Assembly: GCA_037176905.1 (NCBI GenBank)
Contig: JBBBWG010009535.1
Coordinates: 1 to 22,786 of the forward strand
Length of the DNA: 22,786 nucleotides
DNA from: Azolla pinnata
Lineage: Eukaryota > Streptophyta > Polypodiopsida > Salviniales > Salviniaceae
Reading direction: 5' to 3'
Shown here: in pieces, positions 1 to 10,033 of the stretch
Layout: each line of letters starts with the position of its first letter
How positions within the stretch are numbered: position 1 is the stretch's first letter
Notes under the pieces: generated by a model
Told to the model about the DNA's origin: nothing
Seen by the model: only the letters and a program-made list of their open reading frames with translations
The model's database searches: none
Position numbers and translations under genes: made by a program

Positions 1-30
1 ATTACCGTATTAGAAGACGTTAATATCTCA

Positions 31-59
31 TTCCTTCTTTCTCTCTTTCTTTCTTTCTA
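31..59 (+). repeat. CTTT-rich pyrimidine microsatellite
   Basis: A short run of imperfect CTTT/TCTT units at the left edge. On the minus strand it is a GAAA-rich tract lying in what should be an intron after the last malectin exon seen (exon end at 137). No function is evident. Confidence 0.7.
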
Positions 60-136
60 CTGCATTAAATATGATCTGCAGTAAATAATTAGTTTTAAGC
101 ATCTAGTCGGAGACCCGCCCTTATATATAATATTAC

Positions 137-2193
137 CATCAGTGGATTCCGTCGTCGCGAGAATGGGACTGTCGACGACCTGCAAGATCTCGGCCACGGA
201 GATGGCGCTGCTCATAGACGAGTTGGGCAGGGTGATGAGCACGATGTTGATATCCCCGCTGTAACCTGCCGGCTGAAAGGACGAGGGCGTTGGAAACGGA
301 GCGCTGCGGAGCTCTAGCAGCTTGTACACCCCGACGCTATCGAAGATGTCCATCGTCTGAACGGGGATCAGCGACGAGCCGCCGACGGTGACCGACGTGT
401 TGAACACGCGCTTGCCCGAGACGTTCACGGATTGCTTGTTGATCTCGCCGAAGAGGAGCGACACGTAGTACCTGTAGTAACAATCAGGATTTAGGAATAT
501 GCTTAAGCAAGATAGACAAATGAGAGTAACAAAGTAAGTGTAAGTCAACGAAAACACACAATGAACTTAATACAATGCATATTGCGAGATGAATTGATCT
601 GGGTACAAGGTGGACAACTTGTAGCCAAAGTACTACAATACAAGTCTAATATCAAGAGACTAGAATGTTAACAGACAATAGAATAAGTCTAATAGTCCTA
701 AGAATACTAATAATTATTTAGAATGCAAATAATTCCTCGAATAGTAAACGTTGGTAGAATTTAAAATGGTTACTATTTATGTGTGAGCCTTATAGTTCTA
801 ACAGTACCGGCACGGCTGCCCCGAGGCGACGGCCGCCCTAGCAGTGAGCGGCGCCGTCGATGCGCTGGCTGTGATGGTGTAGTTGAAGGGCTTCGACGCA
901 ACGGTCGTCTTGACGACAGATTGCGGCAGGCTGTCACCGGCGTAGTCGCCTAAGCCTACTATCTCCACAGGTGCAGTCTGGAACAGACTGTCGGGGTTGG
1001 GGGTGGATGTATACCAAACCCAGTCGTATTTATCGTCTCGAGCCCTGCGCCAAAGACGAATCTGATCCATTCACCCCTCGCATCTCACGCACGCTCGCGG
1101 CTAATTGAGCTACCACCCGAAGTTTTTTTAACGATTATTACTCTTTACCATTAAATCCTTCGCATGATTGGGTACACATCTCATTGTTGTATCTCCCGTT
1201 CTCATTTTCATTTGTTTGGTACTTTGGATGATTGGGCACGCATCCCACTAGAGCTGTATCTCATGTTTTCATTTGTCAGTTCATGATCGGGTACACACCC
1301 CATTGTTGTATCTCATGTTTTCGTTTTTTTAATTTTTTGTACTTTGGATGATCGGGCACACATTCCACTGTTCTACCTTTTGTCTCATGGGCCGATTTTG
1401 ATCTTACAAGAGACGTTAATATATCTTTCTGTCTTGCTTTCTTGCTACGAGGTACGATCGACGATTCATGACGCATATAATGATCAATCGGTTACCTGGG
1501 GATAGGGGGATCAGAGCTCGACGGTAACACCCCAAAGTCCTGCCGATTCACCAGCCTCACCAGCTTGCCTTTGACCTTGACGAGCGAAACGAGCGTGAGC
1601 ACGTCGCTGCTGCCAAGCGAGCGCAGCTCGAGCGAGTTGATGAAGGGCACGTCGCTCGTGGCTGAAGCAGCCGACAAGCAAACCTTCAGGAACGAGCTCT
1701 GCGCGCGAACATACATCTCCTCGATCCACACGTCGCGCTGTGGGAGCACGATCACAATCTCCTGCACCACGTATGTGTTGACGATGACGCTGAAGCACAT
1801 GACGCTGTCGCACAACGTCTTGTACAGCACCATCGCCCTGCCGCCCCACCAGAACACGGCCCACACCAGGTAGTAGCTGCCGTCACTCACCTGTTACAAG
1901 TAGCAGAACTTGGTGGTGTTCATCGCCCTCATCGGGAAATAGCGCATCATCGACAAATACATCGACGTGGCCGACGTCAGGCCCGTCACGTTGCTCGCAC
2001 TCGACTCTGCTTTGATGCCCGGCCATTTCAGCAGACTCCTGCTATATCCTAATATTAAGCATAAATTAGCATGCCGATTAACCTATAGGATTAAAATCGC
2101 ATGATGATCCAGTCAAATGTACTCACCACTGGCGGCCGATTGCACCGCAGACAATATCGCTGCATGGAACGCCGCCCAAGCACAAAATGGCTG
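137..2193 (-). pseudogene. Malectin-like receptor-kinase ectodomain, partial, with one in-frame stop
   Basis: Exons encode a malectin-like (carbohydrate-binding-like) ectodomain as found in plant receptor-like kinases that act at the cell surface. Exons read on minus: about 2193-2127 (weakly supported), 2038-1496, 1044-808 and 471-137. Every later junction has GT..AG sites and compatible phase. Family hallmarks seen: MMRYFP then KFCY, SYYLVWAVFWWGG (usually YLVRAxFxYGxYD), FLKVCLSAAS and DVPFINSLELRSL in the first half; DKYDWVWY (usual YDRIW) opening the second half; then RYYVSLLFGEI (usual YYVYMHFAEI). An in-frame TAA at 1896-1894 lies between KFCYL and QVSDGSYYL, where the family normally has Leu or Thr-Leu-Pro. 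The sequence around it is homologous on both sides, so splicing around it would remove conserved residues. No signal-peptide exon was found; the 5' side ends near the LTR at 2329. LRR, membrane and kinase parts, if any, lie beyond position 1. It may be a recent pseudogene or carry one sequencing error. Confidence 0.72.
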
Positions 2194-2328
2194 CTGTGAT
2201 GTACGGAGCAGCACACGTTGAGTTAGAATATTACAGACCTGTGCAGGTGCAGCTGATCATCCACTGACATTAATTATGGGCGAAATCGGGATGGATCAGT
2301 GAATTCTGCAAAGCGTGATACTGAAACC

Positions 2329-2863
2329 TGTATAATTGTTTCTTGTGCCGTGCTGTGATGATCTAACATAGAAATACACAGATATTTGTATTGTTTCGTT
2401 GACTCATGAACGTGATGGAGTTAGGGCTCTTGTAGGATAGGGTTGTGGCTTCAGGGTTTCTCTTCGAGTTGAAAGATCATGGCCGTAGAGCTTCTGTACA
2501 GGTTTTACTAGTTAGAAGTTAGAATGTCATCAGCCTATCAGTTAGAAGTTAGAATGTCATCACCCTATCGTATAATTAAATAAATAAATAACACCTTATG
2601 ATAAAAATACCTGTAAGCAGACAGTTGAAATAAGAGAGGAGACAGTTTTTGGTGAATTGTAGTCTATAGTTCATATCTTTTGAGTGAGGAGTGTAGGTTG
2701 AGGTCCACATCTTCACCAGGTTCTCTTTCCTAATCAATCGGATTAGGATCCCAAAATGACTTTGTCCTGGCAATCCAGGGGAGGATTCAACAGCGACAAA
2801 GCTCGATGCTGGTAGTGCGCATACAAAAGGTGGAATATCTTCGAAATCAACCACCGAGCTACA
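2329..2863 (+). repeat. 5' LTR of the gypsy remnant
   Basis: The LTR starts TGTATAATTG and ends CTACA, giving TG..CA ends and about 535 bp. Its first 84 bases (2329-2412) recur diverged at 5012-5115, and its end lies 5 nt before the primer site. Both points fix the boundaries. It carries a 30-bp internal tandem duplication. Confidence 0.78.
2511..2570 (+). repeat. 30-bp tandem duplication inside the 5' LTR
   Basis: The 30 bases at 2511-2540, beginning GTTAGAAGTTAGAATGTCAT, repeat at 2541-2570 with two differences. Each copy itself contains a GTTAGAA doublet. The 3' LTR is truncated before this point, so it is unknown whether the duplication predates insertion. Confidence 0.9.
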
Positions 2864-2868
2864 TCAGT

Positions 2869-2880
2869 TGGTATTAGAGC
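2869..2880 (+). other. tRNA-iMet primer binding site
   Basis: TGGTATTAGAGC lies 5 nt after the LTR end. It matches the usual plant retrotransposon primer site TGGTATCAGAGC, complementary to the 3' end of initiator-Met tRNA, with one C-to-T change. Confidence 0.85.
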
Positions 2881-2883
2881 CAA

Positions 2884-4990
2884 CCCAAGTCCACTGTTCG
2901 AAGAAAGAATCAATGGTGCCCCATAAGCAAAACAATTATTGCTCATTAGAAGAGTTGTATGAGCGTGATGAAGCACCTGGTAGTCGGATGGAGCAGAGGA
3001 TAGGACAACTAATTGATCAGAGAATAGACACGGTGGTGGAGTGTTTAACTGAATGAATAGAGCAACTAATCGAGTCACAAGGCCGAGAAGTCAATCGGTG
3101 GTGAGAAGCTCCCCAATCATATGTGCCTGAGGTTCCAAGCAAAGACATGATGGATGATGACAGAGAGCACATGTATGAAGGAGGACGGCATGCCTATAAA
3201 CCTCCATGAGTTGATTTTCAGAGAGACCGCCGTCAATGGGAGGCAAGATGAGGATTGAGATCCTCGAGTTCCATGGGATTCTACAGCCAAAAGAACTCTT
3301 AAACTAGCTAGCGACAGTAGAGGAGGTTTTGGAGTTCAAATGAGTTCCAAATGACAAGCGAGTGCAACTGGTGGCAACGCGATTTCGCGGGAGAGCGATA
3401 GCATGGTGGCAACAATTGAAATTATCAAAGACTCGACTAGGCAAGCCAAAGATCGTGTCGTGGGAGAAGATAAAAAAACATATGCGGGCCACATTTTTGC
3501 CTTCGAACTATCACAAACTTATGTTCAAGCGGCTTCAAAATCTGCAACAATGAAACAAATCGGTGGACGAATACACTACCAAATTCTACTAGCTAGTGTC
3601 GCAAAATGAAATCGATGATTCTGAGAAACATCTGGTAGTTCGATATGTAGGTGGATTACGCCTAGCCTTGCAAGACATGGTAAGCATGTTCGATCCTACC
3701 ACAGTGGCTATAACACATCAACGAGCACTAAGGGTGGAAAGACAACTCCTAAGGCGGACTACTCGACCAATAAGTGTGGGAGCTAGTACCTCAAACAATA
3801 GTGCACCCATGGGTAACAACAACTTCGGCGGAAAGGTGGTAGGATCAGGCACAACAACAACCATGGTAGGGAGAATTAGATGTTTTAATTTTGGAGAAAC
3901 GGGTTATTGGCCAGTGCAGTGTCACATTCTCGGTAAAAAGACATTACTCACAGAAATGGATGAGACAGATGAAGGAAAGAACACGTTCACTTGTGAAGAG
4001 GAATTAGGGATTGAGGGCGAAACAAAGGACGAAAAAATGGTCGGTGAAGATGTGAGGACCGCGTTGATGGTTCGACGGTCTTGTATTACTCCTCGAGCGG
4101 CAGATGATCGATGGTTATGCTCCAATATTTTCCAATTTACATGTACCATCAAGAACAAGGTGTGCAAATTCCTAATTGATGCAGGTAGTTGTAAGAACAT
4201 TGTATCTACAGAGGTAGTTTTTAAACTAGGTTTGGTCATGTGGTAACACTCAAAACCATATCGATTAGCGTGGCTAAAGAAAGGAGCTGGAGAAATCTCA
4301 GTGTCCAAGTGATCTCTTGTCACAATTTTCGTAGGGGCAAAGTACCATGACACGGGATGGTGCGACGTCATCAACATAGATGCATGTCACTTGCTACTTG
4401 GACATCCATGGCAATTCGATAGATACGTCATCCATAATGGTCGTAATAACACCTACAGCTTCTTGCACAAAGGAATTAAAATCACATTATTGTCATCTGA
4501 AGAAGTAGATAAAGAAGATTCACTAGAAAAGGATCCTCGTCCACTATCTCTTGCTTGTTTTGAGGTGGAAATGTGGTATGCTAATGTCGTGTACGCCTTG
4601 GTATGTAAATCAACAATCAACGAGCTGGCAACACCCACAAGGGATTCATCAAAGAAAGTACGAGTTTGTATGTTGTACCGGCAATATTAGTACCAAAAAA
4701 GGATTGATCGTAGAGAATGTGTGTGAATAGCCACGTAATAAATAAAATTACTATATGTTATAAGTTTCCAATATCACGTCTAGACGATTTATTGGACCAG
4801 ATTAGTGGGTTGACTTATCTTTTCCAAAATAGATATTCGAAACGGATATCATCAGATTTTGGAAGCGGAGCACGCATTCCAAGATATCAAGTGTCGCCTT
4901 ACAACACCACCAATCCTAGCGTTGCCGGACTTCATGCAACCTTTCAAACTACATGCTGACGCATCAAAAGTTGGCATAGGAGCCAAACTT
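2884..4990 (+). pseudogene. gag-pol remnant (Gag, zinc knuckle, protease, RT/RNase H stubs)
   Basis: One frame runs from about 3255 to 4246. It carries the retrotransposon Gag core (LVATRFRGRAIAWWQQL, then VRYVGGLRLALQDMVSMFDP), interrupted by TAG (N*LATVEEV), TGA (EFK*VPND), TGA at 3551-3553 and TAG near 3590; several of these stand where the family has a sense codon. The zinc knuckle is ruined: CFNFGETGYWPVQC has Phe for the second Cys and Tyr for His. A protease site follows (FLIDAGSCKNIVS, Asp-Ala-Gly). After a frame shift the linker reads ACHLLLGHPWQFDR. An RT start ([12 protein letters not shown], then [11 protein letters not shown]) is joined near 4857 directly to the RNase H beginning ([12 protein letters not shown], then DASKVGIGA). 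The RT active-site YxDD region, the rest of RNase H and integrase are deleted. The many stops show long inactivity. Confidence 0.88.
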
Positions 4991-5010
4991 CACGCAACCT
5001 TTCGAACTAC
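4929..5010 (+). repeat. 24-bp direct repeats flanking the RNase H/LTR junction
   Basis: ACTTCATGCAACCTTTCAAA.. at 4929-4952 recurs at 4987-5010 with two differences. The second copy abuts the 3' LTR start at 5012. The layout fits template switching or microhomology repair that removed the 3' part of pol. Confidence 0.8.
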
Positions 5011-5011
5011 C

Positions 5012-5115
5012 TGTATAATTGTTTCATGTACTGTGTTGTGATGATCTCACGTAGATCTAATCCAATCCCGTTAGAAATACACCAATTTTTGTGTTGTTTC
5101 GTTGGCTCATGAACG
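5012..5115 (+). repeat. Truncated 3' LTR
   Basis: It begins TGTATAATTGTTTC and follows the 5' LTR up to GCTCATGAACG, with an extra stretch of about 20 bases near 5054-5077. Similarity ends sharply at 5115. The remaining 450 bp of the LTR is missing. Confidence 0.75.
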
Positions 5116-5425
5116 TCTCATCCATGGCTAGCATATACACCTCATTTTGTCCATAACTTATTAGTCAGCACCAACCTTGATATTGCTCAACAGTTTTTCA
5201 GTTTTGTTGATTGTAATTCAATAATTGTTAAAAACTGTAATGCAATATATTTTATGCATGTACAATTGCACTAATATCCTCATTAGCGTACTGATTTGGG
5301 ATTCAGTGGCTTAAAACACTAGGGTACGCAGGAATTAAATGATACATGCTTTTATAATAATTGTCCGAGAAGGAACTCAAAATTTGCCATGAAATTGGGA
5401 AAGCTGTTCATGTGCCTAATAATCC

Positions 5426-5626
5426 CTTGATTCTCATTCGTTTCTAGAAGCCATTGCAAGTTCATCTACGTTATCAACATCCACAGCAGCTAGGCTTCGT
5501 TCACTAATTTGTAAGGATCAGTTGGATTTGGCAAAGCAGATGTTGGATCAATCTGCAAAAACCAACCTAGAAGCCCAATCTCGATCAACCGGGAGAATAG
5601 TGATGTCTTCACATGTATTTATATAA
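5426..5626 (+). other. Unassigned open frame, possible exon or relic
   Basis: This frame is open for about 66 codons without an early ATG and ends TAA at 5624-5626. Composition is Ser/Thr-rich, then amphipathic (AARLRSLICKDQLDLAKQML). A pyrimidine-rich CTCATTCGTTTCTAG precedes part of it and could be an acceptor, though that would change the frame. I do not recognise the product. It may be an exon relic or chance. Confidence 0.2.
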
Positions 5627-5671
5627 CTTCCACAAAGCTACTTGCAAAAGGATCATGCCTCCCCTACACGT

Positions 5672-5684
5672 TTCTAGAACTTTC
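5672..5684 (+). promoter_or_regulatory. Heat-shock-element-like motif
   Basis: TTCTAGAACTTTC gives three perfect alternating TTC/GAA units at 5-bp spacing, followed by GAG in the fourth position. Such trimers bind plant heat-shock factors. There is no recognisable gene downstream, and about 0.2 such trimers are expected by chance in a window this long. Confidence 0.2.
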
Positions 5685-7011
5685 TGGAGACTCTTCGAAT
5701 GTATAACATTTAAATATTGAAAATTATAAACTATTCTTTATACTGTATGTTCAGAGAGCCATTGGTTTTAAGCCTTGGTTGTGTCTGTGCTCTCGTAGTA
5801 TAGGTTTCTACGTGTTTCTATATAGGTTTAAGGAATGTACCCATTTTAATTATCATCGATGGTGTTGGCTGCAATGCGTGGTAGTACCCATTCTATTCAT
5901 CTTTCCATCCGTCCATGGATCATATGGTTACTACCATGGATGATCGTAGGAATTGGCAATATGTATAGTAGAATGTATGATCATAAAAATTGGCAATACC
6001 CATTGGCAAACGGCAGCAGTCACATTCTCCAATCGAGTTGTTTATTGAATATCATTTGGATATAAAAAGCTGCCATTTTTCAGCCGTTTTATTGGAAACA
6101 CACAAAGTACTTAGGTTACCACTTATTGTAATTCACAATGTTTGTCAATATTATCACAAAATCAATCAATGGTCGATAATATCGATGATACACAGTATAA
6201 TTTGTTGCTAATTTTCATCGATAATATCCACGAATTGCCCTATTGTGAACACATCATATCATCACATGCATCGATGAATATTCTAAATGCAAAAAATTGA
6301 TGATAGTTTTCGTTGATACTATTGGTGGAATGTAGTATAACCATATTATTGATCAATATTGTCACAAAGACACCAACAAGCGGGCTACGTAAAAGCTCAA
6401 ATTATTGGACTATGAGGGACAAGGCTATGAACGTCATGAAACTAGAATTGACAAGGCTGGGACCTCATGGTGATAGGATGATAATGACTAAAAGCAACAA
6501 AAGAAAATATTGAAGACGGAGATCAAGAAGAAGAGTGGAATGGAAACAGATTAGACGATTAATGTGCATATAAGTATATGCTCGCATGAGGATGGTTCAG
6601 CACAACTTTATGTTGAGGTAAGGTTATTGCTCACTAGCAAGTTAATAATATTATGTGCTCTAAGCATCTTTTGACATTATCTTCCCATTTATTACTGCCT
6701 TTTTTTCAAAAGTAGTTACATTGGCAGACAATTATGGACTAGACCTCAAAGAAATTCCTTTTGTTTCCGCAAAAGACGGCATTAATTAGTATTGACATAG
6801 GTTCCTCGGAAATTATCTATCGATAATTATGATTGGAGTAGGCACATTAAATGTATTAATCAATGTTGTATCGGTGGAGGATTAAGCTTAGCTGAAGTTT
6901 TAGGCTGCAATCCATAATATGAGTACATGTGTGCATACATACACGATAAATACGTGTCTTTTGATGTCAGTTGATGCACCGCATAATCCGTCTGAAGCGA
7001 TTTGCAGCGGC

Positions 7012-9506
7012 TCATAATTGAGGATTAGCTAGTTCCCGCACGATCTCCGACATGTTTGGCGCAATATTGTGCCCTTCGGAAGCTTGTTGAATACACCTCA
7101 GGGCAACCAGCTCTACCAACCTCTGCAATGCTCGTGTATTATAGCTTCCACTCTCAAGCTCCGGATCCACGATGTCTGGCACCCGTGCCCCTCTATCTTC
7201 CACCTGCGATCCAATATAATTACCATATCAATGAACGGATTAATCACTTTTCGATGCCTACTTCGTTCACGTTGGTTTCGACTATTCCGCAAACAGCTCA
7301 CAGCAGCTCAGCTAGTACAATTGATTAAATGAATCGCAGGATCACTAGTTCAGTTAGTTGTATCCTTATGTTATACCCAAGCAACAACCCCATCCGCAGG
7401 TTGCCCACTGATGACTTCCAACAGAACAATGCCAAACCCATATACATCCTTCTCCTGGGGCGATAGATTTGCTGGTGGCTGGGCACGCCTGTCAGACAGA
7501 TATGATTAGAGTTTTAAACATTGGAAGCCGACAAAAGAGATAAATTCCATTGCATCATGACAATGTCACTCGTGCAGATCATTAATTTGCGCCAGCTTGT
7601 TTGAAAACACAATGTGTTAATGAATTAATTACTCTGGATCGGCGTTAATGCCGCCTAGATTGTTCACGCCGAAACCAGCCAGCTTGGATCCTTCATGATT
7701 CTCCAATAATAGGATATTCCGACTGCTCACATCTCCGTGAGTAGCACGTCGACTAGCGTGCAGATATTCAAGCCCTGCAGCCACGTAAATACGGTTGTTG
7801 ATCATGCACAATATTACATTTATTATTAGATACCGGCGGCCTGATGATCAGCTGCAATCTTAAGTAATTAGCTGGCAATATTCTTCACTAAATCTTGACA
7901 AAGCTGATTTGATTACCATGTGCAGCATCGCGCAGGATCTTCAATCTCTTGTCCCATGTTAGACCGGCCCTAGGTTCTGTATATCAAGAATATTAATTAG
8001 ATTAGGTCAGGACGGAATGGTTCTTATACTTTGCCGTCTTAATGTGATCATGCAGCTTGGACTAGATTATTATATGATCTAATGGAGATTATTAGTAGAA
8101 AGAATTAACTGGAGGCTTAATTAGAGTTGGGCCCTCTGATGATCACCTGCATGAAGGGCATGATGCAACGAACCCCCGGGCATGTACTCGAAAACAAACA
8201 CCCGTTCATTCCCCTCATTACAATAGCCCACAAATCGAACGAGATTGTTGTGATGAGCACGGTGGAGGCAATTAACCTATGTAATCGAGGCCATATTGCG
8301 TAATTAATATGGATGATCTTATAATGATATTAATCAAGTGCTCCTTAAAGATTTCAGTCGCTCAAAAATTTGTGTCACGTCACTGAGATCCCTACGTTAT
8401 ATTTCTTGGGAAAATTACCAAAAAAACGGTTGACAAAATTATAAATTACGTTTTAGCGCCTGCTAAAACTAGAAATTACAGATTAATGACTAGTTTCAAA
8501 ACTTAACGTTCAATTAATTGATTGACACCAAATAGATTGATTGTGGGATCAATCAAAATCAATTTAATTAATTGATTAATGCTCAATTAATTGATTAACA
8601 CCAAATTAACGTGTTAATCAATCGATTAGATTCTAAACTTTAAACTTTTATTAATCGAGTATAGTAAGGAAATTGATTAATTAGGAATGAAATCAATTGA
8701 CGTTATACAAATGGAACTAATGGGGTATCAATTTTAGTTGAAGATGAGCGTAGGCGTTAATTTGAAATTTCTGATTTTAGTAGGCGTTAAAATGTGATTT
8801 ATAATTTTTGTTAGCTGTTTTTTTGGTAATTCAGTTATCAATGAGAAGTGATCTTCTGAATTACTTCTCACGTTCAGATCAAATTAATGTAGGACTGAGG
8901 AGTCAGGAAACAACCTCTTTAATGCCAATAGAACAAGCGCAAAATCCATCATGATGACAATTTATATGCAATAGATGGTACGATGCAGATCTTATTCTTC
9001 GTGAATATCACAATTATAATCAATATGGCGCTGTTGCCTGATATGATCAACATAATTTGAAGCAGCTACTGAATTTTATCGCTCTCAATATTATAGCTTC
9101 CGGAATGCGATGTTTGAGATAAGGTTCTGGTAAGGCTGAGCTATTTTAATACTGTTTGGGGTGCCTAGTTCCGCGACAGCAACAAATAAAAATTGAATTA
9201 AACCTAACAGAAATGTTAAGGACAGTACTAATGCCACAAATTAAACGTCGATGATCAGTCTAAGGCACTCCAAGTACGTGATGAATCAAATAATTAGGCG
9301 AAAAAATAGTACCGCATCGTTGAATTCTGCCGGTTGAACTGCAACTTCTGCAGGCAAATATTTAACTGCCACGGACAAACTGGTTTGATTCGCATCCGGC
9401 AGAGTGCCCTTGAACACAGGATTTCCAAAACTTCCTTGGCGACCATCCTCAATCTCGTCCGGACTCTCCTCCGTGGCGTTGAGAATCTGTACAGGTGTAA
9501 ACCTCT
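7012..9506 (-). CDS. Receptor-like protein kinase domain, predicted pseudokinase, 5' end not found
   Basis: Six exons on minus: 9506-9313, 8276-8147, 7976-7917, 7774-7633, 7488-7377 and 7203-7012 (stop TGA). All have GT..AG borders and join in frame (about 276 residues). Order: RFTPVQILNATEE lead-in; degenerate glycine loop GRQGSFGNPVFKG; SVAVKYL with the ATP-binding Lys kept; AEFNDAVNCLHRAHHNNLVRF; then FVFEYMPGGSLHHALH; GLTWDKRLKILRDAAHGLEY; catalytic loop HGDVSSRNILL; KLAGFG where DFG is expected; DPE; DVYGFGIVLLEVISGQ; C-lobe end MSEIVREL. Compared with active RLKs, the alphaC Glu is Ala (EFNDAV), the loop Lys is Ser, DFG is GFG, and the subdomain XI Arg is missing (APNM). HGD for HRD alone is common in plant RLKs. 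Phosphotransfer is therefore unlikely; a scaffold role or early decay are both possible. Exon 9506 starts inside a codon, so a 5' exon exists or existed. No membrane segment was found in 9507-9990; the Pro-rich frame ending at 9992 is the only candidate. Confidence 0.8.
8417..8827. mobile_element. MITE-like inverted-repeat element in a kinase intron
   Basis: Terminal inverted repeats of about 62 bp (8417-8478 and 8765-8827) start ACCAAAAAAAC and are roughly 80 percent identical. AATT flanks both ends (8413-8416, 8828-8831) and may be the target duplication, although it is palindromic and could belong to the repeat. The 411-bp element has no coding capacity. Its middle repeats TTAATTGATTAA-type phrases. 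It lies in the 1,036-nt intron between the first two kinase exons seen, which it therefore enlarged. Confidence 0.75.
8835..8869. repeat. Short inverted repeat next to the MITE
   Basis: TGAGAAGT and ACTTCTCA form 8-bp perfect arms about 13 nt apart, just outside the right end of the inverted-repeat element. It may be chance. Confidence 0.4.
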
Positions 9507-9965
9507 CTGCAAAGTAAAAGCAGTGCAGCTCCGTCATAGTTGAGCTACCTAGATTAATCTGCATAATCAGCTTCCGCTTTAATTCACACTTCAATCCAAA
9601 TGTGTCTACCTGTGGACTTGTAACTACTAGCTAGTAATTTCAGCAACCCTAACCTCTGATAATTCAATTGGGGGCAATCGAGATTATGACTTAATCAGCG
9701 GGAATGCCGATCAGAAAATAACGTTAGAAGACTGGGCGTACTTAATTTGTAATGTTTTTTAATCTTAATATGCGTTAATATAATATAATTTTGTAGTCTG
9801 GTTATGCGTTTTTTGGCAAGTTTACATACGATTAAATGCATATATATACATATATGATCAGCTTATGTTGCAGTGGTCAGTGCTCGAAGATGCTCAGATC
9901 GGAGTAAGTAAATGAATGAAACGTATCCTATGCAATGTCCGCAGTTATCAGATAGCTTATAGTCT
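9507..9965. other. Spacer or intron upstream of the kinase exons
   Basis: The strand that encodes the kinase was read in all frames here for a membrane helix or signal peptide; none was seen. The stretch contains AT-rich sequence, including a TATATATACATATAT run near 9840, and TTTTTTAATC/TTAATAT phrases. CACTGCTTTTACTTTGCAG just before 9506 is a good acceptor, so part of this is intron. Confidence 0.5.
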
Positions 9966-9975
9966 ATTTCTTTGA

Positions 9976-10002
9976 CCAAGGCTTTGCTTACCCGGCGGCG
10001 GA

Positions 10003-10033
<31 letters not shown>

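Larger units (their letters stand above)
2329..5115 (+). mobile_element. Decayed Ty3/gypsy LTR retrotransposon, internally deleted
   Basis: The element has a 5' LTR (2329-2863), an initiator-Met tRNA primer site, gag and protease remnants, a stub of reverse transcriptase and RNase H, and the first part of a 3' LTR (5012-5115). The type is given by the Gag fold, the protease-RT order and the primer site. Several in-frame stops, a damaged zinc knuckle and the loss of most RT, RNase H and integrase make it non-autonomous and inactive. No polypurine tract precedes the 3' LTR. No target-site duplication can be tested because the right end is gone. Confidence 0.88.
5116..7011. other. AT-rich spacer without a recognisable gene
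   Basis: No frame here shows a family I recognise. It holds the open frame at 5426-5626, a heat-shock-element-like motif at 5672-5684, and short related phrases such as ATTGGCAATA (about 5951 and 5990) and TCAATATT(A/G)TCACAAA (about 6146 and 6355). The short open frames at 5859-6065 and 6313-6513 look like chance or decayed transposon sequence. Confidence 0.6.

Noticed and set aside
1511..1873. Second minus frame and a plus frame over the malectin exon
   Set aside because: Only the 1890-1496 frame has malectin-like motifs and joins in phase with the neighbouring exons.
1850..1910. Intron that would skip the TAA in the malectin exon
   Set aside because: CTTGTAACAG looks like an acceptor, but any intron ending there would remove RYFP..KFCY, which is conserved, and no good donor precedes it.
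137..9506. One receptor gene containing both kinase and malectin parts
   Set aside because: On minus the kinase comes first and ends in its own stop (7012), so the order is wrong for one protein.
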